DNA of 42,492 bases from Patescibacteria group bacterium (GTDB lineage: Bacteria > Patescibacteriota > Dojkabacteria > JAHIVN01), in contig JAHIVN010000067.1 of NCBI GenBank assembly GCA_018816645.1, positions 1 through 42,492 on the forward strand, given 5' to 3'. A program made the position numbers and the translations under genes. Shown here in pieces: positions 15,928 to 27,172 of this stretch. The notes under the pieces were generated by a model. The model ran no database searches. It worked only from the letters and a program-made list of their open reading frames with translations, and was not told the origin of the DNA. Position 1 is the stretch's first letter. Every line of letters starts with the position of its first letter.

Positions 15928-18927
15928 TTATTTCAGGGCAACATATTGGTCAGAAAATTCTGGATGAACCTTTTTTAGAAGAATGATAGTTCTATCGACC
16001 CAGGATTGAGGAGGTAAACCAAAGGTGTGATTTCCTCCGTTTGCAAGACTAATACGTTTCGATATATTGAGCAATCGCTCCGGAGTTAATTTGTCTAATC
16101 GGATTTGTGAAGATAGGTATCTAATAATGAGTGATTCAAGGTTTGGACCAGCAGCACTAGCGATGATGATCAAGCTAGCAATAGCTGTATCTCTGAGTAA
16201 TCCTTCTTTTACACCTTTTGTTCTTTGCACAGAACGTTGTGCTAAATCCAATATTATAAGGACAGCTTGATCCGAAGTATCCCCGAATTCTGCTAATCTT
16301 TTGCTTATTTGAGCTTGTAAGTCGTCCGTTATAACCCTCCTTTTGGGGTCTTCTTCATAGAAATATTCCTTGATCGCTGCTACTAACCTTCTTCTTGTTG
16401 CCTTGCTTAAATGTTGGAGTACAACATTTAAGTCTTGAGGAGCAAGTTTTGCCTTCAGGATAGTTGAACTGACTTGAGGTGCAACTTTTACGAGGTTTTT
16501 AACAATTAAATCTTGCAACAAATCAAGTATCCAGCGGTTTCCTTGATCACTACAGTAGTCAGCAAGATTTTGACACAAGCCTATTGCAGTCTCTTGTGTT
16601 ATATGGGTAAAGTATGGAGACCAAGCGGCAATTTCTTCTAGCAATGACCTCAAAGAAATCGAAACTCTAATTTCTAGAGGTGATCCGAATGAAGGGAAAT
16701 TTGATCCCAAGTGCATACAACTATAGGGTATAATTTGAGGGATAAGGGCCATATGTTTTGGACTCAAGATTATCCTATCTCTTGGGCTAGGGATTCCCCT
16801 TGATGTTCTAGTTGCCCAATTACCATTTGGTGCTCCTAGCGTTGCATATAAATGGTAAGCCAATACACCCAGAAGGCGATATTCTTCTTGTAATATATCT
16901 CTGGGAAAAGGCTCTTTTATTGGTCCAAGTCTAAGCAGTGATCTTGTCAATGAGGTTGGTTCTGGATATAGGCTTTGGAGAGAATCTGTTTTTTTCCTGA
17001 ATAACGCGGCATAAAGTGTATCAGCAACTGTCCCTCCATATAGTGTTCCTGTTATAAGATCCATTTGAGGACCAGGATAATTCATATCTAACCCTTTTCC
17101 ATTTAGTACAACAGTCGTTTCTGGAATTCCAGGTCCATCTCCCAATAGAGATCTTTTAACTGGAGAAAAACCTGCTTGAGCAGAAAACATAGTTACAGTT
17201 GTTGCTTCCAGATCTCTTCCGCTCGGAAACCCTTCCTTTCGTCGGTTGTGATTTATATGCTGTGCCTGATATATTCCAAGGAATTCTTCTGGCATTATTC
17301 TGACTTCCAGTAAGGAGTATTTACCATCTATGCATGGAAGCGCAACCCACATATGAATGGCACAGTAGTTGGGATACTTTACTCTGTCCAGATACTTAGT
17401 GTGAAAACCAATCACTTTAACCCCTGTTTCTTCAAATGTATTTCTGATGTCTTCTGCAACACTTACAAAATCAATAGCAGATTGTTCTTCTGCAGGGATA
17501 TTTTCTTGTTCAGGGAAACGCAGGCCAATTACAGTTCCTGCGATATCACCTGTATAGTGATCAAGAATATCAGTACTGCATGGTTGCCCTGTTCTCAAGT
17601 ATTCGGCTATGAGAAAACAGAGAACTTCCTTTGTACAAGCTCCTTTCGGAGGGAAAACACCCTTTTCTATTCCCCAAATTTTTAGGTAAGAAGACCACAC
17701 AGATTTGTTTCTGGCACTCACATATATCGGAAAGTACTGGTGAGGACAGGTCTGTGCTTGTATTCTTCCTCTTTCTAATAACTGTGTCAGGAATATAGCC
17801 TGAGACCAGCATACTGCTTCACTGACATTATCCTCAAGACTAATACTAACTTTGTCTGGTCCGATTCTAAGGCATTCAACTGAATCCCTTGCAATAAATG
17901 CTTCTCTAAATAGCGTTGGGTTTAATACCCGGAATGCTTCATCGGCCAAATGATCGCTGGTAATTTCGAGATTAAATAAAGCAATACTTAATCGTCTTAG
18001 CTGGAAAAGAGATCTGGAGGCTTCTTGAAAAATTATGCTGTTTGGAGATACGGCTGCTCCATCTGGTTGTTGATTTCGCTGGTAAATTCTCAGTATACTA
18101 ATCGAGTGTACTAGTAAGGCAACTCCCGATTCTAAGTTGTCGCCAAGAAGGTATAAACAATTGTTAATATCTCTCCCGGATAGAATTATTTTAGCTCCTA
18201 GCCTATCTCCATTAGGATTTCTCCAGTTTATTCTTTCGGATGAAGGGAAAGGTTTTGCTTCTTCAATAAAAAGCCTAGTCTTGATAGCACTTCTTACAGT
18301 TTTAACAAGTATTTTTCTTTCCCCTATTTCAGAATCGTGAGTATCTGTCAATAAGGCTCCTAAAGGAAGTGCAGTAAGATAGTTATCCAAAAAATGTTCT
18401 GTTGAGAGACTTCTCCATCTTTCTTTGAGTGTCAAATCTAATCTTGAGGGTGTTGACATTATTCCAGCATAGATAACACTGATAATGATACCTCTTGCCC
18501 CTGTAATACAGCCAGGAGTTTGTGAACTACTTTGGACTTGGTTTGGGAGATCTGCTGGGTATTTAGGCATTTCATTCAGTAGAAATCTAGCAACTTCAAG
18601 CATTTCTAGCTGCATTTGAGATGCCATTTGTTCGGCTTGCTTCGATGGTATAGTTTGTCTGGCATTATCTATAATTGCATGAGGGAGGGATCTGAGAATA
18701 ACAATAAGCAGGTGGGCTACTTCTGCTCCATATACTTCGGTACAGCGTTCTTCTATTCCTTCTATACTTAGAGGAGTATGTTCAAGTTCAACTAAGGGAT
18801 AAATCTCTTGTACTGCCGAAAGCGCTTCTCTCAAGCTTTGTGCAAGACTGGCTTTTTCTTGAGTAGATTGATTCAGCGAAGGTGGGGTTCTTGTTTCATA
18901 CTGCTCCATATCCTTTATCTGATACAT
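15928..18927 (-). CDS. 999-aa protein with a putative embedded RelA/SpoT-like nucleotidyltransferase core
   Basis: I know no full-length family for this large cytoplasmic protein. Residues about 395-570 match the pattern of (p)ppGpp synthetases: SARNKSVWSSYLKI (Arg406, Lys408, Ser412, Lys416, the same spacing as the GRPKHIYSIYRKM segment of Rel), then DIAGTVIG (Asp461) at the DLIAIR metal site, YPNYCAIH (Tyr521, His525) at NGYQSIH, LEVRIM (Glu541) at IEIQIRT, and QAQHINHNRRKEG (His557) at AAHWAYKKG. A 32-residue insertion precedes Asp461. No HD hydrolase, TGS or ACT domain is visible. The flanks (1-380 and 700-999) are helical. It follows a P-loop/winged-helix regulator by 43 bases. Confidence 0.65.
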   Translation of the reverse strand: MYQIKDMEQYETRTPPSLNQSTQEKASLAQSLREALSAVQEIYPLVELEHTPLSIEGIEERCTEVYGAEVAHLLIVILRSLPHAIIDNARQTIPSKQAEQMASQMQLEMLEVARFLLNEMPKYPADLPNQVQSSSQTPGCITGARGIIISVIYAGIMSTPSRLDLTLKERWRSLSTEHFLDNYLTALPLGALLTDTHDSEIGERKILVKTVRSAIKTRLFIEEAKPFPSSERINWRNPNGDRLGAKIILSGRDINNCLYLLGDNLESGVALLVHSISILRIYQRNQQPDGAAVSPNSIIFQEASRSLFQLRRLSIALFNLEITSDHLADEAFRVLNPTLFREAFIARDSVECLRIGPDKVSISLEDNVSEAVCWSQAIFLTQLLERGRIQAQTCPHQYFPIYVSARNKSVWSSYLKIWGIEKGVFPPKGACTKEVLCFLIAEYLRTGQPCSTDILDHYTGDIAGTVIGLRFPEQENIPAEEQSAIDFVSVAEDIRNTFEETGVKVIGFHTKYLDRVKYPNYCAIHMWVALPCIDGKYSLLEVRIMPEEFLGIYQAQHINHNRRKEGFPSGRDLEATTVTMFSAQAGFSPVKRSLLGDGPGIPETTVVLNGKGLDMNYPGPQMDLITGTLYGGTVADTLYAALFRKKTDSLQSLYPEPTSLTRSLLRLGPIKEPFPRDILQEEYRLLGVLAYHLYATLGAPNGNWATRTSRGIPSPRDRIILSPKHMALIPQIIPYSCMHLGSNFPSFGSPLEIRVSISLRSLLEEIAAWSPYFTHITQETAIGLCQNLADYCSDQGNRWILDLLQDLIVKNLVKVAPQVSSTILKAKLAPQDLNVVLQHLSKATRRRLVAAIKEYFYEEDPKRRVITDDLQAQISKRLAEFGDTSDQAVLIILDLAQRSVQRTKGVKEGLLRDTAIASLIIIASAAGPNLESLIIRYLSSQIRLDKLTPERLLNISKRISLANGGNHTFGLPPQSWVDRTIILLKKVHPEFSDQYVALK

Positions 18928-18970
18928 AATTGAGGCAGTATTTGTATTGCACGGTTCAAGTTAGTAATAT

Positions 18971-20353
18971 TTACTGTGAAATAAGTCTCAACCCACGTCC
19001 CTTTATTGTTTGTATAAACCGAGGGTTTCTGGCAGTATCTCCTAGTTTCTTGCGGATTCTTGAAATAGTTCTATCGATTGCCCAGTCCGAGTATTTCTCG
19101 ATGACATTCTTTCCCCAGATGACTTCAGCTAGTTCTTCTCTCTTTACTATCTCTCCATTGTTTGTGTAGAGGAGTTTCAAGATTTTGAATTCACTTCGAG
19201 TAGGTTCAGTTTTTAGCGGTTTCCCATCAATATATACCGTTTCGGTCTTGGGGTCTATGAAAACCCCTTCTTTTACTGGGATTTCATCTTTTGGGGAGCC
19301 GGATTTCGATTTTATATAGAACTCGAGCAGCGGGGAGAATACTTTTTTGTAATCTCCGTTTATTATTATCCCTGTATTCTCTAGATATTTCATCTCAGGA
19401 GTACTTTGCATTTGTGGATTTACTACATACTTTTTCAAAAGTCCCTGGTAATTCTTATCAAATTTGATCCAGAATTTTTCACTTCTTGCCTGTATAGTGG
19501 ATTCCTCTGATAACTTCTGAAGATTCTCTTCTGCTAAGCAACCTTCTTTTTTGTTCGAGGCTAGGTAAACTTGATTAGCAGATTTCATATAGCCTGGATG
19601 TCCCCCAGATATTTCAAAAAGACTCTTTCTTACCTTCTCCGGAATCTTGTACCCGCATTCTCTTTCCCATTCATCTATGATCAGCTTAGCGTCTTTTTTA
19701 TTTGGTAATTTAAGTAATATCCTCTTATTGAGAAACAAACTGTATAACTCATCGAGAAGATCGGAAGTAAAGATTTTAAGGGGATCTTTGTCACTGCTGA
19801 AAGCAAAGACCACTTTCCAAAGGTCTACGTTACGAAGTGATTTAATTGAGTTGAAAAATTGCTTGTTAAAGCTAGCAAGCGTTGCAAAGTCATGTATAAT
19901 GATACAAAGTTTGAAACCAAATTCTCTTGTTATAACTTTGACGATATCTTCAACAGCACTAAATATCACGAAAAGATCTTGATTTGTGATAGCGTCTGAG
20001 TATATCTTCTCTACTTTATCGTGGACCCCATTCTGGGGAAGATCTCGAATAATGTTTCTATATAACTTGGATAAAAGGAGCTTATAGAAGCCGACAGTGC
20101 TTACATCAAGGAGTTTTGCGAGATCAAGAAAGACTACAAAAAAGTTGATTTCATCTTTTGGAACGATCACTTGCCAGAATTCATAATTTTTATCAAAGCT
20201 TTGGAATAAATCGTTTTTGCCGCTGCCAGGCATACCAAATATGGTAAAAGACTCGGACTTCTCAATCTGATCAACGAATTGGGAAATGAAATTCCTCCTA
20301 TAGCCACTTTTGTACTTTGTATAGTTTGTTATCTGTTTTTGTAGGACCACCAT
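18971..20353 (-). CDS. P-loop ATPase fused to an OmpR-type winged-helix DNA-binding domain
   Basis: Starting at the ATG at 20353 the protein has 460 residues. A STAND/ORC-like NTPase domain carries FGMPGSGKNDLF (residues 39-50), where the usual Ser/Thr after the P-loop lysine is Asn47. The last 100 residues form an OmpR/PhoB winged helix (TRSEFKILKLLYTNNGEIV, REELAEVIWG, then WAIDRTISRIRKKLGD and IQTIKGRGLRLIS). It should bind DNA and respond to a ligand through its ATPase part. A longer frame begins at 20404, but a consensus promoter covers 20375-20404, so the downstream ATG is preferred. The RelA-like gene follows after 43 bases. Confidence 0.85.
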   Translation of the reverse strand: MVVLQKQITNYTKYKSGYRRNFISQFVDQIEKSESFTIFGMPGSGKNDLFQSFDKNYEFWQVIVPKDEINFFVVFLDLAKLLDVSTVGFYKLLLSKLYRNIIRDLPQNGVHDKVEKIYSDAITNQDLFVIFSAVEDIVKVITREFGFKLCIIIHDFATLASFNKQFFNSIKSLRNVDLWKVVFAFSSDKDPLKIFTSDLLDELYSLFLNKRILLKLPNKKDAKLIIDEWERECGYKIPEKVRKSLFEISGGHPGYMKSANQVYLASNKKEGCLAEENLQKLSEESTIQARSEKFWIKFDKNYQGLLKKYVVNPQMQSTPEMKYLENTGIIINGDYKKVFSPLLEFYIKSKSGSPKDEIPVKEGVFIDPKTETVYIDGKPLKTEPTRSEFKILKLLYTNNGEIVKREELAEVIWGKNVIEKYSDWAIDRTISRIRKKLGDTARNPRFIQTIKGRGLRLISQ

Positions 20354-20374
20354 CAAAAAGCTAATATAGGTCGC

Positions 20375-20404
20375 ATTATATACAACCACAAATAGGAATG
20401 TCAA
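20375..20404 (-). promoter_or_regulatory. consensus promoter of the regulator/RelA-like operon
   Basis: On the minus strand a perfect TTGACA (20399-20404) and a perfect TATAAT (20375-20380) are separated by 18 bases. Transcription would start near 20368, 15 bases upstream of the ATG at 20353. It is the best promoter match in the window and decides the start of the regulator gene. Confidence 0.7.
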
Positions 20405-20488
20405 GTAAATGTCAGGACAGGCGTCAGGTTGAATTTAGTGTCTGAATACTGGGGATAGTTTTTGATCTGTATAAATCTATTGCACTGT

Positions 20489-23116
20489 CTATATTATCGC
20501 TATAGCCGCAACTTGATCTCCCTGCTTGATTCGCATGAGTCTCACGCCGCCAGTCTGCCTGTTTCTCTCTGGAAGATCATTTGTGGGTATCTTTACAGCT
20601 TGCCCGGATTTGGCCATGATCAAGAGTTCTGCACCTGGGTGATCAACCACTCTGGCTACTGCCAGCTTCCCAGTTTTCTCTGAGAGCCGGGCTGTAAACA
20701 CTCCCTGCCCTCCTCTTCCCTGAAGCGGGTACTGGCTCATCTTGGTGACCTTTCCGAAACCCAAGTCAGAGATTGTGAGCATGAGATCTTCATTTTTACG
20801 GATAACATCCATAGAGATGACTTCATCATCGGCAAATTTGAACTTGATGCCTCTGACGCCCATGGTTGCTCTTCCTGTTTCTCTCACATCTTTTTCTGAG
20901 AAATGTATGCTCCTGCCGTATCTTGTTATAAGAATGACATCATTCTCTCCAGTTGTCGGTCTGACCCAGTTGAGTTCATCATTTTCGGCAAGTTTGACAG
21001 CAATCAAGCCGTTAGCTCGTATCTTGTCAAAGTCTTCAACTGCAGTTTTCTTTACTGTGCCGTGCCTAGTAGCCATAAATAAGTACTTGAAATCCTTACC
21101 CTTGTTCTCTAGAGTAATCTGATCCTCTAGGATCATATCTTCTTCGATAACACCCTCTTTAGACCTTGTCAAAATGCTTGTTATAAGCTCATCTTGATCA
21201 ATGTCGATAAGATTTATTATGGCTTGGCCCTTTGCTGTTCTGCCAAATTCAGGTATGTCGTATACTTTATGCTGGAAAACGCGTCCTTTTGTAGTGAAAA
21301 ATAGTATGTTATCGTGAGTGTTGCAGCTGAAAACATGTGCAACCGAATCTTCTTCCTTTGTAGTCATGCCTTTCTTTCCTTTTCCGCCTCTCTTTTGTAC
21401 ACGATATGTGCCCTGTTTCATTCTTTTGATGTATCCCTGCTCACTTACTGTCACCAGAACTTCTTCGGCAGCAACGAGATCTTCTTCTGTAAATTCATCC
21501 ACTTTACCTTTATATACTTTTGTTCTTCGTTCGTCTGCAAATTTCTTTCTTACCTCTAAAAGTTCGGCACGAATTATGTCCAAAACCTTTTTGGGTGTTT
21601 TCAGGACAAAGAGCAAATCCTTTATTGTTTCCTGTATCTTCTTGTATTCTTCCTCAATCTTTTGTCTTTCTAAAGCGGCCAGTCTTCGTAACTGCATGTC
21701 CAAAATTGCCTGGGATTGAATCTCTGAGAGCTTAAACTTCTTTATCAAGTTCGCCTTTGCAGTATCTGCATCTTTTGACTTTCTAATTGTATCAATAACA
21801 TCGTCAAGATTTGCAAGAGCAATTATAAGTCCTTCGAGAATGTGTTCCAGTTCACGTGCTTTTGCAAGGTCAAACTCGCTCCTTCGTGCCACTATCTCCT
21901 GTCTGTGCTGGATGAATAACTCTAAAATCCTTTTTAATGTCAGAATTCTCGGCTCTCCATCGACTAAAGCCAGCATATTGGCATTAAATGCCTTCTGCAT
22001 CTCAGTCATCTTATATAGTTTGTTGAGTATCGTTTTTGGTTTACCGTCTTTTTTGATATCTATGACGACTCGAAGCCCTTCCTTATTTGATTCGTCACGA
22101 ATATCTGCTATACCTTCAATTCTTTTGTTTCTAACAAGATTAGCAATCTTTTCTACTAGGCGAGCTTTATTTACCTGATACGGTATTTCAGATATGATTA
22201 TGTTGAATCTGCCACCCGTTGTTTCTGATATACTAGCCTTTGCTCTCATAAGGATTCTTCCGCGGCCTGTAGCATAGGCGTTTGCAATCTCCTTTGCGTC
22301 ATAAATAGCGGCTGCTGTTGGGAAGTCAGGACCGGGGATAAATTCCATCAATCTGTCTACGGTTACTTCTGATTCGAACTTAGGAAATCTCTCCTGGGAA
22401 AGGATTTTTAGGTCTTCTGTAGTCTTGATGTTTTCAAAATAATTTAGTGGAGTTTTCACTTTGCCATTTGAAACCCATCGGTTTCCCTTCCTTATCATGT
22501 CGATAATGGCATCAGTGATCTCTCCGAGATTATGCGGAGGAATTTTTGTTGCCATACCAACTGCTATTCCTTCGGTTCCATTTAGAAGCAGATTTGGAAT
22601 GGCTGCTGGAAGCACAACTGGTTCCCTGTAGCTGCCGTCATATGTTGGGATGAAGTTGACGGTATTCTTTTCGATGTCAGTAAGCATCTGCATTGCAATT
22701 TTGTGAAGCCGGCATTCGGTATATCGCATAGCTGCAGCACCATCTCCGTCGACTGACCCGAAGTTACCCTGTCCGTCAATGAGCATATAACGAAGAGAAA
22801 AGTCCTGGGCCATCCTAGCAAGAGCATCGTATACGGAAACATCTCCATGCGGGTGGTATTTACCAATAACATCTCCTATTGTTCGAGCTGATTTTTTGTA
22901 TGAACCTGAAGGGAGAATTTTTTGCTTAAACATAGAATACAGAATTCTTTTCTGCACAGGCTTAAGGCCGTCTTTTACATCAGGAAGGGCTCTAGATACT
23001 ATCACACTCATAGCGTAGTTGATATAATTTGTCCGCATCTCCTGTGTAATCGATGTTAAAACGATTCCTTTAGTCTGATTCTGTTTTACGGTTGTTTCCT
23101 GTTTATCGGTTGTCAT
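20489..23116 (-). CDS. gyrA: DNA gyrase subunit A
   Basis: The 875-residue protein has the type IIA topoisomerase breakage-reunion domain with catalytic Tyr132 ([10 protein letters not shown]) and a C-terminal beta-pinwheel. The GyrA box QKRGGKG (about residues 574-580) marks it as gyrase, able to wrap DNA and introduce negative supercoils, and not as ParC. In the quinolone-binding helix the sequence is [10 protein letters not shown], so the position of E. coli Ser83 is Val93, while the acidic residue equivalent to Asp87 is kept. It lies 106 bases downstream of a small membrane gene in the gyrB-side gene group. The ATG has no Shine-Dalgarno sequence. Confidence 0.97.
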   Translation of the reverse strand: MTTDKQETTVKQNQTKGIVLTSITQEMRTNYINYAMSVIVSRALPDVKDGLKPVQKRILYSMFKQKILPSGSYKKSARTIGDVIGKYHPHGDVSVYDALARMAQDFSLRYMLIDGQGNFGSVDGDGAAAMRYTECRLHKIAMQMLTDIEKNTVNFIPTYDGSYREPVVLPAAIPNLLLNGTEGIAVGMATKIPPHNLGEITDAIIDMIRKGNRWVSNGKVKTPLNYFENIKTTEDLKILSQERFPKFESEVTVDRLMEFIPGPDFPTAAAIYDAKEIANAYATGRGRILMRAKASISETTGGRFNIIISEIPYQVNKARLVEKIANLVRNKRIEGIADIRDESNKEGLRVVIDIKKDGKPKTILNKLYKMTEMQKAFNANMLALVDGEPRILTLKRILELFIQHRQEIVARRSEFDLAKARELEHILEGLIIALANLDDVIDTIRKSKDADTAKANLIKKFKLSEIQSQAILDMQLRRLAALERQKIEEEYKKIQETIKDLLFVLKTPKKVLDIIRAELLEVRKKFADERRTKVYKGKVDEFTEEDLVAAEEVLVTVSEQGYIKRMKQGTYRVQKRGGKGKKGMTTKEEDSVAHVFSCNTHDNILFFTTKGRVFQHKVYDIPEFGRTAKGQAIINLIDIDQDELITSILTRSKEGVIEEDMILEDQITLENKGKDFKYLFMATRHGTVKKTAVEDFDKIRANGLIAVKLAENDELNWVRPTTGENDVILITRYGRSIHFSEKDVRETGRATMGVRGIKFKFADDEVISMDVIRKNEDLMLTISDLGFGKVTKMSQYPLQGRGGQGVFTARLSEKTGKLAVARVVDHPGAELLIMAKSGQAVKIPTNDLPERNRQTGGVRLMRIKQGDQVAAIAII

Positions 23117-23222
23117 AATTTGTTCTGCTATTTTTCAAACTATTTTGTCCTTAATCCTTAATTTACTATTAGCTATCTGCTACTTACTAATTATAGAATT
23201 ATTTTATTAACTAATTAATTAG

Positions 23223-23384
23223 TTACTCTATCTCCTTCTGATCATCTAACTTGTAATTTCTGCCAGAACGAACTTTTCCAGTTTTCGTTTTCTCTACCAT
23301 AAAGTAGACAGCTAAGACTATTACTATTAATGCAACTGCTGCACTAACTATCGTTATTATACCCCCAATTATTAAATCGATCAT
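23223..23384 (-). CDS. 53-aa single-pass membrane protein
   Basis: This short gene encodes 53 residues: a hydrophobic N-terminal helix (MIDLIIGGIITIVSAAVALI continuing to about residue 30) and a basic/acidic cytoplasmic tail containing KTGKVRSGRNYKLDD. Its ATG overlaps the TGA of the upstream AIM24-family gene (ATGA on the minus strand, 23384-23381), the same coupling seen in other operons of this window, which is the main argument that it is real. It may work with the AIM24-family protein at the membrane, but its function is unknown. Confidence 0.65.
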   Translation of the reverse strand: MIDLIIGGIITIVSAAVALIVIVLAVYFMVEKTKTGKVRSGRNYKLDDQKEIE

Positions 23385-24223
23385 TTTTTACCTAAAGCCG
23401 AAATTATAAAACTGATAAAAATACATGCAAAAAATCCAAGTGAAATCAGAATCCCGAGTAATCTGTTGCCTGCTCCCTGCGCTCTTCCTGCATATGGCTG
23501 AAACTGTCCAAGCTGAAACTTTCTGGTTTGAAGCCACACCTTCCCGGGCCCTCGGAGTAGTCCAACAAAGATTCCTTCGCCGCCAAACAGCCAGTTGAAC
23601 GGGCCTGAGATAGTCTGGATGTCAAAGTCCACTGATTCCTCATATGCTACTAAATTTCCTTGGTCAACTGCGATTTCCTGTCCCTCTTTTAGTTCATACA
23701 TGGCTACCTCACCATCGGCGATGAGGTGAACACTCCCTGAACCGGTAACTTTCTGAAGGATGAAACCTTTTCCACCAAAAAGTCCAGCACTCAACTTCTT
23801 TACAAAGACCATCTTTCTGTCAACCCCCTCTTCTGAGCATAGATACGCTCCTTTTTGAAATACCACTGCCTGGGAACCAGGACCTAGATGAAGGGGAATG
23901 ATTTTCCCGGCTTGATCGGTTGCAAAAGTTACAATTCCAGTTCCATCTTTGCTTGTAAATTTATTGACAAAAATTGATTCTCGGCTGAAAAATCTTGAGA
24001 ACATCTGAGAACATCCTTGTCCTTTTGTTTCCATCTCAATGTTATTTGTCATCCAGCTCATTTTTCCGGCCTCGGAGTATATGGTTTCCCCCTCATCCAG
24101 CTGGACTGACAGCGCCTGCAAAGTTGTTCCGATCGTCTTATAGGTGATACCTCTGCTTCCGACTTCCTGCTTATCGACAAATTCTTTTTTCTTGATTTCT
24201 TCTATTAGTGTTTTATTTTCCAT
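23381..24223 (-). CDS. AIM24 / TIGR00266 family protein
   Basis: The 280-residue protein has the AIM24 (TIGR00266) pattern: TIGTTLQALSVQLDEGETIY, SEAGKMSWMTNNIEMETKG, a central GPGSQAVVFQKGAYLCSEEGV, GGKGFILQKVTGSGSVHL, and FGGEGIFVGLLRGPGKVWLQT. The fold is a trimeric beta-structure; bacterial members have no settled role, while a yeast namesake acts at the mitochondrial inner membrane. Unlike many short members it ends in a hydrophobic helix (about residues 254-277), which should anchor it in the membrane. It sits between gyrB (16 bases upstream) and a coupled 53-residue membrane gene. Confidence 0.85.
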   Translation of the reverse strand: MENKTLIEEIKKKEFVDKQEVGSRGITYKTIGTTLQALSVQLDEGETIYSEAGKMSWMTNNIEMETKGQGCSQMFSRFFSRESIFVNKFTSKDGTGIVTFATDQAGKIIPLHLGPGSQAVVFQKGAYLCSEEGVDRKMVFVKKLSAGLFGGKGFILQKVTGSGSVHLIADGEVAMYELKEGQEIAVDQGNLVAYEESVDFDIQTISGPFNWLFGGEGIFVGLLRGPGKVWLQTRKFQLGQFQPYAGRAQGAGNRLLGILISLGFFACIFISFIISALGKK

Positions 24224-24239
24224 TTTAATTATTTATAAA

Positions 24240-26180
<1,941 letters not shown>

Positions 26181-26212
26181 TCAACAATTATCAGATAATC
26201 TAACCCGAATTA

Positions 26213-26243
26213 CTTGCCTGCATTGCACTTCGGCAAGGCAGAC
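26213..26243. repeat. GC-rich hairpin repeat (copy 1)
   Basis: CTTGCC (26213-26218) pairs with GGCAAG (26232-26237), with further TGCCTGC/GGCAGAC sequence around it. A similar CCTGCCT-based hairpin occurs at 33747-33769. Both stand out from the AT-rich spacers and look like copies of a dispersed palindromic element. Confidence 0.35.
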
Positions 26244-26277
26244 AAAATTCAAATATATTTACTTTGATATCGAATAA

Positions 26278-26301
26278 AATGTTCTGCGGACGCAGAACAT
26301 T
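26278..26301. repeat. perfect 11-base inverted repeat
   Basis: AATGTTCTGCG (26278-26288) and CGCAGAACATT (26291-26301) are exact inverses separated by two bases. The site lies about 100 bases upstream of gyrB. It could be an operator or an RNA hairpin; no T-run follows on the minus strand. Confidence 0.5.
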
Positions 26302-26344
26302 GACATTCAATTTTAGTGTTTTTAGCATTTTATTGCAAGTCGGG

Positions 26345-26411
26345 TTACGATGGGTGAACGATTGTTGAACTATGGTTAAACAATTGTAGAACAATCGTTC
26401 ACCCATCGTAA
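26345..26411. repeat. 22-base perfect inverted repeat between holB and gyrB
   Basis: The arms 26345-26366 and 26390-26411 are exact inverses over all 22 bases, with a 23-base loop. The right arm contains the last codons and the TGA of holB. Part of the left arm (ATTGTT, 26361-26366) can pair instead with AACAAT at 26379-26384 inside the loop, so two alternative hairpins are possible. There is no T-run, so it is not a standard terminator. Confidence 0.6.
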
Positions 26412-27172
26412 TCGATCCCCCTAAGCGGCAAATTTATCATAAGATTTTCGAGAGCCAGTTTTTTGTTGACATTCTTCTCAATGGCTATTCGAGTCTTGTC
26501 GATCAAGTATATAACTTCAAGAATCTTTGTTTCCTTGCCCTTCCTCTTGATCAGCTGTTGCCGGAAGTATGTGAGCAAGTTTTCTAGAAAAGCATTGATA
26601 GAATTTATTTGTTCCTGCTTCTCTTTAGATGTCTTTTTTAGGAAATTTTCAATAAAGAAAAAACGATCGATAATATTTGAATTGATAATTTTTTTGATGG
26701 TTTCAAGGTCTACCACTTGATCAGTATAGTCAAAGGACTCAAATACTCTTGATCTAGAGATGATGGTATCTAGAATCCTGGATTTAGTCGAACAAGTTAG
26801 GATAAGGAAGGTGTTCTTTGGTGGTTCTTCTAAAGTTTTCAACAAAGCACTTTGAGCTTCTTTTGTCATCTTTTCTGCACTGATGATGATTCCAACCTTT
26901 AAGGATGCAACATACGGCTTTAGCTGTGTCTTTCGTATAAATTCATGTGTCTGTTGAATTTTGATGTTTTTCCCCTCAATGTTTTCGGGCCAAATGCCGA
27001 ACACATCTGGATACACCTTATATGACCTGTCCTGTGGGATAGGAAGTGCTATTCTTGCGAGACTCTCTGCAATTTGCTGTTGAGTACTTTCGTCGCGAAT
27101 ACAAATCAGCAGTGTCGATGTTCTTCCTGTTTCTACCATTTTTTGAAATGCCTTTTTGAGAATCGTTTTCAT
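26399..27172 (-). CDS. holB: DNA polymerase III delta' subunit-like (clamp loader)
   Basis: The protein has 257 residues from the ATG at 27172 (a TTG at 27178 would add two). It shows the degenerate AAA+ fold of delta': SLKVGIIISAEKMTKEAQSA followed by LLKTLEEPPKNTFLILTCST and RILDTIISRSRVF, the hallmark block of HolB and DnaX relatives. The P-loop and zinc site are missing, as expected for an inactive clamp-loader subunit. It is short because the C-terminal collar is reduced. It faces the pilB gene divergently, and their start regions are under 100 bases apart. Confidence 0.85.
   Translation of the reverse strand: MKTILKKAFQKMVETGRTSTLLICIRDESTQQQIAESLARIALPIPQDRSYKVYPDVFGIWPENIEGKNIKIQQTHEFIRKTQLKPYVASLKVGIIISAEKMTKEAQSALLKTLEEPPKNTFLILTCSTKSRILDTIISRSRVFESFDYTDQVVDLETIKKIINSNIIDRFFFIENFLKKTSKEKQEQINSINAFLENLLTYFRQQLIKRKGKETKILEVIYLIDKTRIAIEKNVNKKLALENLMINLPLRGIDYDG

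Noticed and set aside
20354-20404. Upstream start for the P-loop/winged-helix regulator
   Set aside because: The extra 17 codons coincide with a consensus -35 and -10, so they lie mostly upstream of the predicted transcription start.
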